35,872 nt of DNA from Acidobacteriota bacterium (GTDB lineage Bacteria > Acidobacteriota > Terriglobia > Acidiferrales > UBA7541). Shown here in pieces: positions 7,388 through 15,164 of the stretch. The first letter of the stretch is position 1, and every line of letters begins with the position of its first letter. A program made the translations under genes and the position numbers. The DNA lies in NCBI GenBank assembly GCA_003224525.1, contig QHZB01000198.1, positions 1 to 35,872 of the forward strand. Reading direction: 5' to 3'. The notes under the pieces were generated by a model that searched no databases, had not been told where the DNA came from, and saw nothing but the letters and a program-made list of their open reading frames with translations.

Positions 7388-9168
7388 CACGCTGGCCGAA
7401 AGCCGATGCTCAACACTACCGTTATCGTAACGTTGATTCCAAGCTCGCAATCGTATTTCTCTGTTTGGTGGTTTCGGTTCCGCTGACGCTCGTCGTCGGC
7501 CAGGAGCACGGTTCAACTCCAACGGCGGCGTCATCAGGTCCTCCCGGGAAGTTCGTGGATATTACAGCCCGCTCGGGCGTAAATTTCCAGTACCAAGCAT
7601 CGCACACCTCGAAGAAGTATCTGCCCGAAACCATGGGGGCGGGAGTGGCGCTCTTTGACTACGACAACGATGGACGCCTGGATATTTTTTTTGTCAACGG
7701 GGCGCCTCTGAGCGATCCCACGCCAAAAGGTACGATTCCTCAGAAAACCGGACCGAAATACTGGAACCGTCTGTATCACCAAAAAGCCGATGGAACGTTT
7801 GAAGATGTGACCGAGAAGGCCGGCTTGCAAGGAACCGGATACGGTATGGGGGTGGCCGTGGGCGACTATGACAACGACGGCTACGAAGATCTCTACGTAA
7901 CCGCGTACGGAGGGAACAAGTTGTACCACAACAACGGCGACGGAACATTTTCCGACGTGACCGCGAAAGCCGGGGTTGGCGGCAGCGGATGGTCCACCAC
8001 CGCGGCGTGGTTGGATTTGGATGGAGACGGCTTTCTCGATCTCGTGGTGCTGCGGTACCTCGAGTGGGATTTCGACGACATCTGGTGCGGCGAGCACAAA
8101 GAAGGCTACCGCGCCTATTGCCATCCGGACTATTTCAAACCGGCGCGGCCGCTCATCTATCACAACAACGGAGATGGAACGTTCACGGAAGTGGCGGAAA
8201 AGCTCGGTCTTTCCAAACTCGCCAAAGGTCTTGGAGTGGCCCTGGCGGACTACGACCGCGACGGCCACATCGATCTGTTTTTTGCGAATGATTCGATGGT
8301 GGAATATCTGTATCACAACAAAGGCGACGGATCGTTTGAAGAAGTCGGATTGGTTTCCGAAGTGGCCGTGGATATTGACGGCCGCACTTATGCCGGCATG
8401 GGAGTTGATTTCGCCGACTACAATAATGATGGATGGCCGGACATCGTTGTCACGGACCTCGCCAATCAGCGGTATGCGCTTTATCAGAACAACGGCGACG
8501 GCACATTTACTTACGTGAGTACGCGATCCGGGCTTGCGGGGATCACGCTGGCACACTCGGGATGGGGCGTGCGGCTATTTGATTTCGACAATGACGGCTG
8601 GAAGGATTTGCTGATTGCGCAGGGCCACGATCTCGACACCATCGAACAGACGAACCCTAATCTGCGCTATCGCGAGCCAATGCTGCTGGCACGCAATACT
8701 GGCAAAGGATTCGTGGATGTGTCACAAAGCTCCGGCGAAGTGTTCAACCGATCCTGGGTGGCGCGCGGATTGGCGATTGGGGATCTGGACAACGACGGGC
8801 GGCTGGACGCCGTGGTGACGACGAACGACGGACCGGCGTATGTATTGCGCAACGAAACGCCTTCAGCGAATCACTGGCTGCTGCTCACACTCGTGGGGCA
8901 CAAGAGCAATCGCGATGCGATCGGCGCCAATATAAAGCTGGTTACCGCAAGCGGGCAGCAATTCGCCACGGTTTCCACGGCGAGCAGTTATCTTTCGTCC
9001 GGCGATAAGCGCGTTCACTTCGGGATCGGGAAAGAAAGCAGCGTGGAATCCATTGAGATTCGGTGGCCGAGCGGGATTGTACAGGCACTCAAGAACATTC
9101 CGGCGGACCAGGTCCTGCAAATTGGCGAACCGATCGCGCCTGCGAACGCGAAACCCGCGGTGAAATGA
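7384..9168 (+). CDS. CRTAC1-family secreted beta-propeller protein, tandem paralogue
   Basis: The 594-residue product begins at GTG 7384 inside the stop of the previous gene (GTGA). A signal peptide follows a long basic N-region (hydrophobic 'AIVFLCLVVSVPLTLVVG', residues ~22-39). It has seven DxDxDGxxD calcium loops (DYDNDGRLD, DYDNDGYED, DLDGDGFLD, DYDRDGHID, DYNNDGWPD, DFDNDGWKD, DLDNDGRLD) and an ASPIC/UnbV end ('RVHFGIGKESSVESIEIRWP'). It is clearly a diverged duplicate of its neighbour. The stop overlaps the ATG of the TPR gene (ATGA at 9165-9168), giving a three-gene coupled unit. In Acidobacteria CRTAC1 genes commonly travel with TPR genes; their joint role is not established. Confidence 0.93.
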   Translation: MTRWPKADAQHYRYRNVDSKLAIVFLCLVVSVPLTLVVGQEHGSTPTAASSGPPGKFVDITARSGVNFQYQASHTSKKYLPETMGAGVALFDYDNDGRLDIFFVNGAPLSDPTPKGTIPQKTGPKYWNRLYHQKADGTFEDVTEKAGLQGTGYGMGVAVGDYDNDGYEDLYVTAYGGNKLYHNNGDGTFSDVTAKAGVGGSGWSTTAAWLDLDGDGFLDLVVLRYLEWDFDDIWCGEHKEGYRAYCHPDYFKPARPLIYHNNGDGTFTEVAEKLGLSKLAKGLGVALADYDRDGHIDLFFANDSMVEYLYHNKGDGSFEEVGLVSEVAVDIDGRTYAGMGVDFADYNNDGWPDIVVTDLANQRYALYQNNGDGTFTYVSTRSGLAGITLAHSGWGVRLFDFDNDGWKDLLIAQGHDLDTIEQTNPNLRYREPMLLARNTGKGFVDVSQSSGEVFNRSWVARGLAIGDLDNDGRLDAVVTTNDGPAYVLRNETPSANHWLLLTLVGHKSNRDAIGANIKLVTASGQQFATVSTASSYLSSGDKRVHFGIGKESSVESIEIRWPSGIVQALKNIPADQVLQIGEPIAPANAKPAVK

Positions 9169-9482
9169 TGCGTGAGTACGGCAGCGATCGGTCGGGAATG
9201 CTCGGCAGGGCTGTGATGCTGCTGTTATTGGTTCCGTTTATATGCGCGCCGCAAACCGATAGCGAATATGCGCGAGGGGTAGCCGCGTTCCGCGCGGGAG
9301 ACTACGCTTCAGCCGCGGATTTGTTCGCCAAAGCTGAACTGGCTGCTCCAGGGACGAGCGACGCTCTCATCTATCAAGCAAAATCGCTCATTCATTTGCA
9401 GAACTTCAGTTCTTCGGAAAGCGCGCTTCGCCGCTATATCGCAGTGCACACGGACTCGCATGAAGCTCTGTATCGAAAGTGA
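9165..9482 (+). CDS. TPR protein, truncated by a deletion junction
   Basis: ATG 9165 overlaps the stop of the second CRTAC1 gene. The 105-residue product has a hydrophobic export segment ('AVMLLLLVPFICAPQ') and then two TPR-like helical hairpins ('YARGVAAFRAGDYASAADLF', and a second around 'LIYQAKSLIHLQNFSSSESA'). TPR partners of CRTAC1 proteins are normally several hundred residues long. This one stops abruptly after 'SHEALY' with RK and a TGA at 9480-9482, exactly where LacI-family sequence begins in another frame. I read it as a gene whose 3' part was deleted. Confidence 0.75.
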   Translation: MMREYGSDRSGMLGRAVMLLLLVPFICAPQTDSEYARGVAAFRAGDYASAADLFAKAELAAPGTSDALIYQAKSLIHLQNFSSSESALRRYIAVHTDSHEALYRK

Positions 9483-10134
9483 CGTCCGCGGAGTCGCGGT
9501 GATGACGTCTTCGATCGACAAGAGCATAGCTTCGGAGCTCATCGACGGGGGAATTGGCGTGGTGTTCTGCAACGTGAGCCCGGCCGAGAAGTTGGTGAGC
9601 ACCATTTCGATAGACTATCAACGCGGTATCGCGCAAGCCATCGAGCATATCGTAGGACTCGGTCACCGCCGCGCCGCGGTCATTGCTGGACCGGACGACA
9701 ACCGGACGGCCATTACAATCAAGGACGCGCTGGTTGCCGGATTGAAAAAGAGAGACGTCAACCCATTACCAGTGATCAGCAGTAACTACCGCATCGATGC
9801 TGGAGCCTCAGCGGTACGTGCCATTCTTTCAACGCCGGGGAAGCCCACGGCGATCTTCTGCGGCAGCGACCTTATAGCCTTGGGCGCCATGAGCGTTCTC
9901 GAAGAGGCGGGTGTGGGGATTCCGGAAGACATCTCCGTTATCGGCATCGACGACATCTCCTTTGCTTTCCTGGCACGCCCGCCGTTGACCACCATCCGTG
10001 TTCCTCGCGAGCGGGTGGGGACGACCGCCTTCGAGGCATTGGATAGGATGCTGAAGCTCAAACGGCGAAAAGGTGCAGAGTACTATTTGGAAAAAGAACT
10101 GGTCATTCGCAGGTCGACCACGACTGCTAGGTAG
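9460..10134 (+). CDS. LacI-family regulator, C-terminal sugar-binding part only (no DNA-binding domain)
   Basis: Residues from about position 5 match the periplasmic-binding-protein-like core of LacI/GalR regulators: 'GVAVMTSSIDKS', 'GIAQAIEHIVGLGHRRAAVI', 'AIFCGSDLIALGAMSVLEEA', 'ISVIGIDDISFAFLARPPLT' and the closing 'LVIRRSTT'. A complete LacI protein has ~340 residues with an N-terminal helix-turn-helix; this has 224 and lacks the HTH, hinge and first subdomain strand. The ATG at 9460 lies inside the truncated TPR gene, so it is an accidental start if used at all. The product could bind a sugar but not DNA. It lies just upstream of a LacI-type operator (10429-10453), which it can no longer serve. 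Confidence 0.8.
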   Translation: MKLCIESDVRGVAVMTSSIDKSIASELIDGGIGVVFCNVSPAEKLVSTISIDYQRGIAQAIEHIVGLGHRRAAVIAGPDDNRTAITIKDALVAGLKKRDVNPLPVISSNYRIDAGASAVRAILSTPGKPTAIFCGSDLIALGAMSVLEEAGVGIPEDISVIGIDDISFAFLARPPLTTIRVPRERVGTTAFEALDRMLKLKRRKGAEYYLEKELVIRRSTTTAR

Positions 10135-10145
10135 ATCAGTGTTAA

Positions 10146-10244
10146 ACGGATGAGCGGCAGTCCTGGCACGTTGAAACCACCAGCGGGAAGATCAGCATGT
10201 TGCCGTTTATCGCGATTGAGGACCAGCAGTATCCAACCTATTTG
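10146..10244 (+). pseudogene. C-terminal remnant of a GH127 (beta-L-arabinofuranosidase-like) gene
   Basis: Twelve bases after the LacI fragment, one frame reads 'ERQSWHVETTSGKISMLPF' then 'IAIEDQQYPTYL'. This lines up with the end of the intact GH127 protein at 31897-33726 ('QQNWQVETATADLNMLPF', 'TAISNEQYSTYL'). Only about 33 codons remain; everything upstream is gone and the native stop is replaced by read-on sequence to TAG. It marks the far end of a deletion. The rest of 10135-10540 holds the promoter and operator listed below and nothing else I can identify. Confidence 0.65.
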
Positions 10245-10389
10245 GGTGGTCTGATTAACTTTTCATCGGGTTGCCCCGTCATTTTTCTTGTTTCAAAACC
10301 AATCCTCGCTTTCTCCAAATAGTTCACGATCTGAACTTCTAGTCCACATGGATTGCATCATGAAAAGCGTTCTGCAGAAGAATGGAGCC

Positions 10390-10418
10390 TTGACAAGCCA
10401 TGTGAGGCTGCGTAAAAG
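10390..10418 (+). promoter_or_regulatory. Sigma70-like promoter for the Gfo/Idh-DUF1080 operon
   Basis: TTGACA (10390-10395, perfect -35) is followed after exactly 17 bases by TAAAAG (10413-10418, four of six matches to TATAAT). Transcription would start near 10425 and run into the palindrome at 10429-10453, leaving a leader of about 115 bases before ATG 10541. Confidence 0.55.
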
Positions 10419-10428
10419 AAGAGCGAAA

Positions 10429-10453
10429 GCAACCGGTTTCCGAAACCGATTGC
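10429..10453. promoter_or_regulatory. LacI/GalR-type operator palindrome
   Basis: GCAACCGGTTTC (10429-10440) and GAAACCGATTGC (10442-10453) form a 12-bp inverted repeat around one central C, with a single mismatched pair; the inner 7 bp per side are perfect. The composition (ACCGGTTT-like half-sites) is that of LacI-family operators. It begins about 4 bases after the predicted start of transcription, a position that allows repression. The nearest LacI gene has lost its DNA-binding domain. Confidence 0.65.
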
Positions 10454-10540
10454 ATATTTAGATTCATGTAATGGGCGGATCGCGACGGAGCGTGAGCCAT
10501 ATGCGCGGAAGCTGTAAGTAGCGCCAAAGGAGATTGCAAT

Positions 10541-11893
10541 ATGAGCAAGGCTGATTACTCGCGCCGTGAGTTTTTACAGAGAAGTGCAGGAATAGCGGGT
10601 GCTTCCCTTATCGGCGGCTCCATTCTACTGGAGTCCGAACCTTTGATCGCTTTGCCGCGATTGAATGCCCCCAGTGACAAGGTTCGCTTTGGAATTGTGG
10701 GAGTCGGCATGGAGGGAACGGGACTGCTGACCACTGCCGTTCAGCTCCCCGGAGTGGAGTGCGCGGCCGCTTGCGATCTTTACGACGGGCGTCACGAACT
10801 GGCGCGGGAAATTGTTGGAAAACCGATCCGCACGACGCGACGCTACAAAGAGTTGCTCGATGACAAAGAGATAGACGCCATCGTCATTGCAGTTCCCGAC
10901 CATTGGCATAAACAGGTCGTCGTGGACGCCGTGGGCGCGGGTAAGGATGTGTACTGCGAGAAGCCAATGTCGCACAGCCCTGCGGACGGCCTGGCGATGG
11001 TCGCAGCCGCAAAGAAGACGGATCGCATCGTGCAGATCGGCGCGCAGCGGACGAGTTCCGTCTTGTGCGCAAAAGCGAAAGAGCTTTTCGCAAGCGGAGC
11101 CATCGGTGAGCTAAGCCTTGTCGAAGGGAGTTTGGGCCGGAATGATCCCACTGGGGCCTGGGAATATCCCCCTCCAGCAGACTTATCTCCCGAGAACTTG
11201 GATTGGGATACCTGGCTCGGAACAGCACCCAAGAAGCCCTTTGACCCATTTCTTTTCGCGCGCTGGCGCTGCTGGAAGGAATATGGAACGGGCTTAGCCG
11301 GCGACTTGCTCGTTCACTTGCTCAGTGGGATGCAATTTGTTCTCGGAATCAATGAAGCTCCCAAACGAGCGTCGGCTTTTGGTGGCATTTACCGCTGGAA
11401 AGATGGGCGCAATACGCCCGACGTGCATCCGGTTCTGTTCGAATACGCAAACGTCCCGGTGTACATGCGCTTGACGCTGGGGACTGAAACCTCGGAAGTC
11501 ACTCGGTTTATGGGTTCCAAGGGCATCATCGAACTTACAGAGTTTGGCCTCAGCTACACCCCTCAAGCCGGGATTGACCTGGCTCCCAGCTATTACTGCC
11601 ACGGGCTCCCGAGCCGCCTGAAGAACACCTACTTCAAGCAGTGGCACGACGAGCACGATCCCAAACCGGGAGATGAGCCTGCCCCACAGAGCGTAAGTTA
11701 TCGGGGCAACGACTATGATGATCTGCGGCCGCATCTCTGGAATTTCTTCCAGTCCGTCCGGTCGCGGAAACCGGTCGTGCAGGACGTTGTGTTCGGTCAC
11801 AACGCAGCGCTCGGCTGTCACATGGCGAATGAGTCTTACTACCGGAAGAGCCCCGTGTATTGGGATTCCGTTTCGCAGACTATAAAGTCCTGA
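10541..11893 (+). CDS. Tat-exported Gfo/Idh/MocA-family oxidoreductase
   Basis: A 450-residue NAD(P)-dependent sugar oxidoreductase. It starts with a twin-arginine signal (SRREFLQRS, residues 7-15, then a hydrophobic Ala/Gly-rich stretch), so it folds with its cofactor before export. The Rossmann motif 'GIVGVGMEGTG' (about 51-61), 'AIVIAVPDHWHKQVV' and the family's catalytic-lysine motif 'CEKPMSHSP' are all present; a long C-terminal substrate domain follows. AAGGAG 7-9 bases before ATG 10541 fixes the start. Exported members with DUF1080 neighbours are associated with oxidation of glycosides at C3 (3-keto-glycoside pathways); that role is inferred from context. It is the first gene behind the promoter/operator at 10390-10453. 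Confidence 0.93.
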   Translation: MSKADYSRREFLQRSAGIAGASLIGGSILLESEPLIALPRLNAPSDKVRFGIVGVGMEGTGLLTTAVQLPGVECAAACDLYDGRHELAREIVGKPIRTTRRYKELLDDKEIDAIVIAVPDHWHKQVVVDAVGAGKDVYCEKPMSHSPADGLAMVAAAKKTDRIVQIGAQRTSSVLCAKAKELFASGAIGELSLVEGSLGRNDPTGAWEYPPPADLSPENLDWDTWLGTAPKKPFDPFLFARWRCWKEYGTGLAGDLLVHLLSGMQFVLGINEAPKRASAFGGIYRWKDGRNTPDVHPVLFEYANVPVYMRLTLGTETSEVTRFMGSKGIIELTEFGLSYTPQAGIDLAPSYYCHGLPSRLKNTYFKQWHDEHDPKPGDEPAPQSVSYRGNDYDDLRPHLWNFFQSVRSRKPVVQDVVFGHNAALGCHMANESYYRKSPVYWDSVSQTIKS

Positions 11894-11988
11894 CGCGCTG
11901 ATTGGCACTGCTCGTTTACGAAACGAGATGGAAGCGCAATGGTCGGCAAGCCGCTGTTTAGCGCCAAAGAAAGGGGCTCCGTAGTTCT

Positions 11989-12966
11989 ATGAAGCTTCAG
12001 AGGATCGTATTTGTGTTGGTGATGGTCATCTCGATGTTATCCGCCAGGGCGTATTCCCAAACCGGAAAATCCGCGAAAAGTACCTCCACTTCCGAATCCG
12101 TCAACGCTTTTCTGGGGCGCTGGGATTTGACGCTAAAGGCGCCAGATCGGGAGTATCCCTCGTGGTTGGAACTCCGCCAAGAGGGCGGACAACTGAAGGC
12201 CCAGATGGTGAGCCGCTGGGGAAACGCACGGCCGCTTTCCAAAGTTGCCCTCTCGAAAGGACGTCTTACTTTCGTTTCTCCGAAAGAGGAAGAAGAACGG
12301 CCCGACGATATGGTCTTCGAAGGAACCCTCGTCGGGAAGATGTTGTCGGGGACCACGACTGGGCCAGACGGAACCCCCTGGCAGTGGACCGGCCAGAGAG
12401 CGCCAGCTCTAAATCAAGAAAGTGCCCCGAAGTGGGGGAAGCCGATTTCCTTGTTTAACGGAAAAGATCTGACGGGATGGAGGATGGCAGGAACCGGTAC
12501 GAGCTTGTGGAAAGTCGAAGATGGTAGCTTGGTAAGTCCCGGGAACGGTCCTGAATTGATCAACGATTCCAAGTTTGAAGATTTCAAGTTGCATGTCGAA
12601 TTCAATTGCGGGGCAAATTCCAATAGTGGCGTCTATTTGCGCGGCCGGTACGAAGTTCAGATCGAAACCGACTCCATCGAGGAACCACCGAGTCACCACA
12701 TGGGCGGGGTATACGGTTTTTTGGCGGCTTTGCCGGAACTGCCCCGCAAGCCGGGGGAATGGCAGAGCTTCGATATCACGCTGGTCGGGCGTTGGGTCAC
12801 CGTCGTTCAAAATGGCCAGACCATCATCGATAGCAAAGAAATCCCAGGCATCACGGGCGGCGCCCTGGACAGCCACGAAGAACTGCCGGGACCCATTTAT
12901 CTTCAGGGAAGTGAAAAAGGGCACGTAGCCTATCGCAGTATGGTCATCACGCCAGCGGAGAAATAG
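11989..12966 (+). CDS. Secreted DUF1080 (3-keto-disaccharide hydrolase-like) protein
   Basis: A 325-residue protein with a signal peptide ('IVFVLVMVISMLSARAYS', cleavage near residue 24). Residues ~35-140 form a small beta-rich domain ('GRWDLTLKAP...LELRQEGGQL') and ~150-320 the DUF1080 (PF06439) jelly roll: 'PISLFNGKDLTGWR', 'LHVEFNCGANSNSGVYLRGR', 'YEVQIETDS', and 'GPIYLQGSEKGHVAYR'. Characterised DUF1080 proteins cleave 3-keto-glycosides by elimination/hydration. Placed 95 bases after an exported Gfo/Idh oxidoreductase, it is a good candidate to act on that enzyme's product in the periplasm. Substrate identity cannot be read from the sequence. Confidence 0.92.
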   Translation: MKLQRIVFVLVMVISMLSARAYSQTGKSAKSTSTSESVNAFLGRWDLTLKAPDREYPSWLELRQEGGQLKAQMVSRWGNARPLSKVALSKGRLTFVSPKEEEERPDDMVFEGTLVGKMLSGTTTGPDGTPWQWTGQRAPALNQESAPKWGKPISLFNGKDLTGWRMAGTGTSLWKVEDGSLVSPGNGPELINDSKFEDFKLHVEFNCGANSNSGVYLRGRYEVQIETDSIEEPPSHHMGGVYGFLAALPELPRKPGEWQSFDITLVGRWVTVVQNGQTIIDSKEIPGITGGALDSHEELPGPIYLQGSEKGHVAYRSMVITPAEK

Positions 12967-12994
12967 AAAGGATCAGCACGCCCCGGAACGGCTA

Positions 12995-14071
12995 ATGACT
13001 CACTTCTTGCGCGACATTCTTCGCCAGCCCAACGAGTTACAACGGACAATCGATTTTCTATTGGGAGCGGGCCGGCCGGCCATGGACGCGGCGACGACTG
13101 CAATCCGCAGCGCTCGCCACGTCTACTTGACTGGAATCGGCAGCAGTTGGCACGCGGTACTGACTGCTGGGCCGTTGTTTCACCTTGGCGCCCGCCCGGT
13201 CTATATGCAGGACGCAGCGGAGTTGCTGCAATTCGCCACTATTCCGCCGGACTCAGCAATGATCGTAATTTCGCGCAGCGGTCGCAGCGTGGAAATTGTC
13301 AATTTGCTCGACAAAGTTCGCAACAGCGGCGTGACCGTTATCGGCATCACCAATTCGAATGGCGGGCCACTCGCAAAAGAGGCGCAAATTTCCATTGTGG
13401 TTCCCCTCGAGATGGACCACGCGATTTCCGTCAATACTTATTCCACATTGGCGGCGACAGTCGGGATTCTAGCGAGTGCCGTCGTCGGCTCCTGGAATGC
13501 CACTCTCGCAACCTCGCTCTCCCGCGTCGTCGGAAGGACAGCGTTGGCCATTCCGGTCTGGCAGGCGCAGATTGCGGACACGCCTTGGCTTGCACCTGGG
13601 GCCGTTTTTTACTTTCTGGCTCGTGGTTCCAGCCTGGGGAGTTGCCAAGAGGCCAGGCTCCTTTGGGAGGAAGGCCTCAAATCGCCTGCGACCGCGATGG
13701 GCACCGGCAGCTTTAGGCACGGCCCACAGGAAATGGTTAACAAGGATGCGCGCTTCGGCATGTGGATTGATGGGGAGCGTATGCGTGGGCAAGACCTAGC
13801 CGTGGCCAGGGATCTGAGACAACTAGGGGCATCCATCATGCTGATCGGCCAAGACCTGCCACAGGATGCTGGGAACCTTGTATTCCAACTCCCGGCCGTA
13901 CCGCCCGACTGGCAATATCTCATCGATATCATCCCCGCACAACTCGCAGCCGAACGGCTGTCGCAGCTCTCAGGAGTTGATTGCGATTCCTTTCGTTATA
14001 GTTCTTTCATTGTCGAAGGCGAGTACGGCTTGTTGCGTGAAGAAGCTGGAACCCCCAAAGGTGAGAAATAA
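12995..14071 (+). CDS. SIS-domain sugar-phosphate isomerase/deaminase-like protein (GlmS C-terminal type)
   Basis: The 358 residues make two SIS domains without a glutaminase domain, as in AgaS/FrlB-type proteins. The first has 'YLTGIGSSWHAVLTAGPLF' and 'MIVISRSGRSVEIVNLL' (the S-x-S-G phosphate loop); the second has 'FYFLARGSSLGSCQEARL', 'LKSPATAMGTGSFRHGPQE', in which 'FRHGP' is the conserved GlmS-like element near the active site. The likely role is isomerisation or deamination of an amino- or keto-sugar phosphate in the cytoplasm. It lies 28 bases after the DUF1080 gene and 34 before the ROK kinase, so one transcript is likely. Confidence 0.9.
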   Translation: MTHFLRDILRQPNELQRTIDFLLGAGRPAMDAATTAIRSARHVYLTGIGSSWHAVLTAGPLFHLGARPVYMQDAAELLQFATIPPDSAMIVISRSGRSVEIVNLLDKVRNSGVTVIGITNSNGGPLAKEAQISIVVPLEMDHAISVNTYSTLAATVGILASAVVGSWNATLATSLSRVVGRTALAIPVWQAQIADTPWLAPGAVFYFLARGSSLGSCQEARLLWEEGLKSPATAMGTGSFRHGPQEMVNKDARFGMWIDGERMRGQDLAVARDLRQLGASIMLIGQDLPQDAGNLVFQLPAVPPDWQYLIDIIPAQLAAERLSQLSGVDCDSFRYSSFIVEGEYGLLREEAGTPKGEK

Positions 14072-14105
14072 CCCCACCCCTTGGGGAACTGAGGAACGAA
14101 ACGAG

Positions 14106-15065
14106 ATGCCGCGAAGGGAAATCGTGATTGGCGCCGTTGATATCGGCGGAACAAAGATAGCGGTCGGCATGGTGGATGACACCGGTAGGGTGTTGTCCAA
14201 GTTGGAGTCTCCGACCGACGCCCATCGTGGCTATTTAAATGGACTCGAGCGAATTATCGGCATGCTGCGAGAAACGGCACAGCATGCCGGCGTCCAGATC
14301 TCTGGCATCGGAATTGGATCCACCGGAATGGTGTATCCATCCAGCGGCGCCTTTGGCGATGTCGACTTTCTCCCGGGATGGCGGGGGAACAACCCGGTGG
14401 AAGATCTGGCGCGTGCGCTCAACGTGACCGTGGCTCTGGAAAACGACGCGGATGCTTCGGCACTCGGGGAGGCCAGTTGGGGCGCTGGAAGAGGCAAGCC
14501 CCGATTGGTTTACGTGACGGTGGGCACCGGAATCGGCGGCGGAATTATCTTCGATGGACAGCTTTATCGCGGCGCGGATATGGCCCATCCAGAAGTTGGT
14601 CACCACGTTATCGACCCATCCGGACCCCTTTGTACCTGCGGTTTCCGGGGATGTTGGGAATCGCTGGCGACTGGTCCGGCTATGATCGCATGGCTCAGAG
14701 CGCATGTAGCACACGACCACTGCTATCCCGTAGATCTGACCGCCGAACAAGTCTGCCAGCTCGCGCGACAGGGAGATGCCCTGGCTCGCCAGGCGGTTGA
14801 GCACGAAGCCTACTATCTGGGTCTCGGCCTGGCCAATTTGATCAATCTTTTTGTGCCGGACGTGATCGTCTTAGGCGGGAGCGTCATGAAGAGCGCGGCT
14901 CTCTTTCTTGACGGCATTCGCAAAGTAATTAGTCAAGGTTGCCGGTTCGTTCCGTTTGAGAAGACGGAACTGGACCTGGCCTCGCTGGGAGAGAACGCCA
15001 ATCTCATAGGTGCAGCGCGGGTCTGGCACCATCGCTTCAAACAGGGAGTCGCTCGGCCTTCGTGA
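14106..15065 (+). CDS. ROK-family sugar kinase
   Basis: A 319-residue ROK protein: ATP phosphate-1 loop 'GAVDIGGTKIAVGMVDD' near the start, 'LENDADASALGEASWGAG' (catalytic Asp region), 'VYVTVGTGIGGGIIFDG' (phosphate-2 loop), and the zinc signature CTCGFRGCWE with Cys176, Cys178 and Cys183. No helix-turn-helix precedes the domain, so it is a kinase and not a NagC/Mlc-type repressor. Sugar unknown (glucose, N-acetyl-hexosamine and fructose are all possible). ATG 14106 begins right at the conserved N-terminal strand; longer upstream frames overlap the SIS gene and look out of frame. Confidence 0.93.
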   Translation: MPRREIVIGAVDIGGTKIAVGMVDDTGRVLSKLESPTDAHRGYLNGLERIIGMLRETAQHAGVQISGIGIGSTGMVYPSSGAFGDVDFLPGWRGNNPVEDLARALNVTVALENDADASALGEASWGAGRGKPRLVYVTVGTGIGGGIIFDGQLYRGADMAHPEVGHHVIDPSGPLCTCGFRGCWESLATGPAMIAWLRAHVAHDHCYPVDLTAEQVCQLARQGDALARQAVEHEAYYLGLGLANLINLFVPDVIVLGGSVMKSAALFLDGIRKVISQGCRFVPFEKTELDLASLGENANLIGAARVWHHRFKQGVARPS

Positions 15066-15164
15066 AGTACCGCCGCGAGCGGCGGCCATTTGCCAGACCG
15101 ATCCAGCCATCCCCGGCGCCGCTGGACACGCAGCAATCAGTTGGGAGAGAGAGAAAGGCAACTC

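Noticed and set aside
7534-8556. Long minus-strand frame opposite the second CRTAC1 gene
   Set aside because: Antisense of the repeated calcium loops; it shows periodic Val/Ile-rich noise and no start context.
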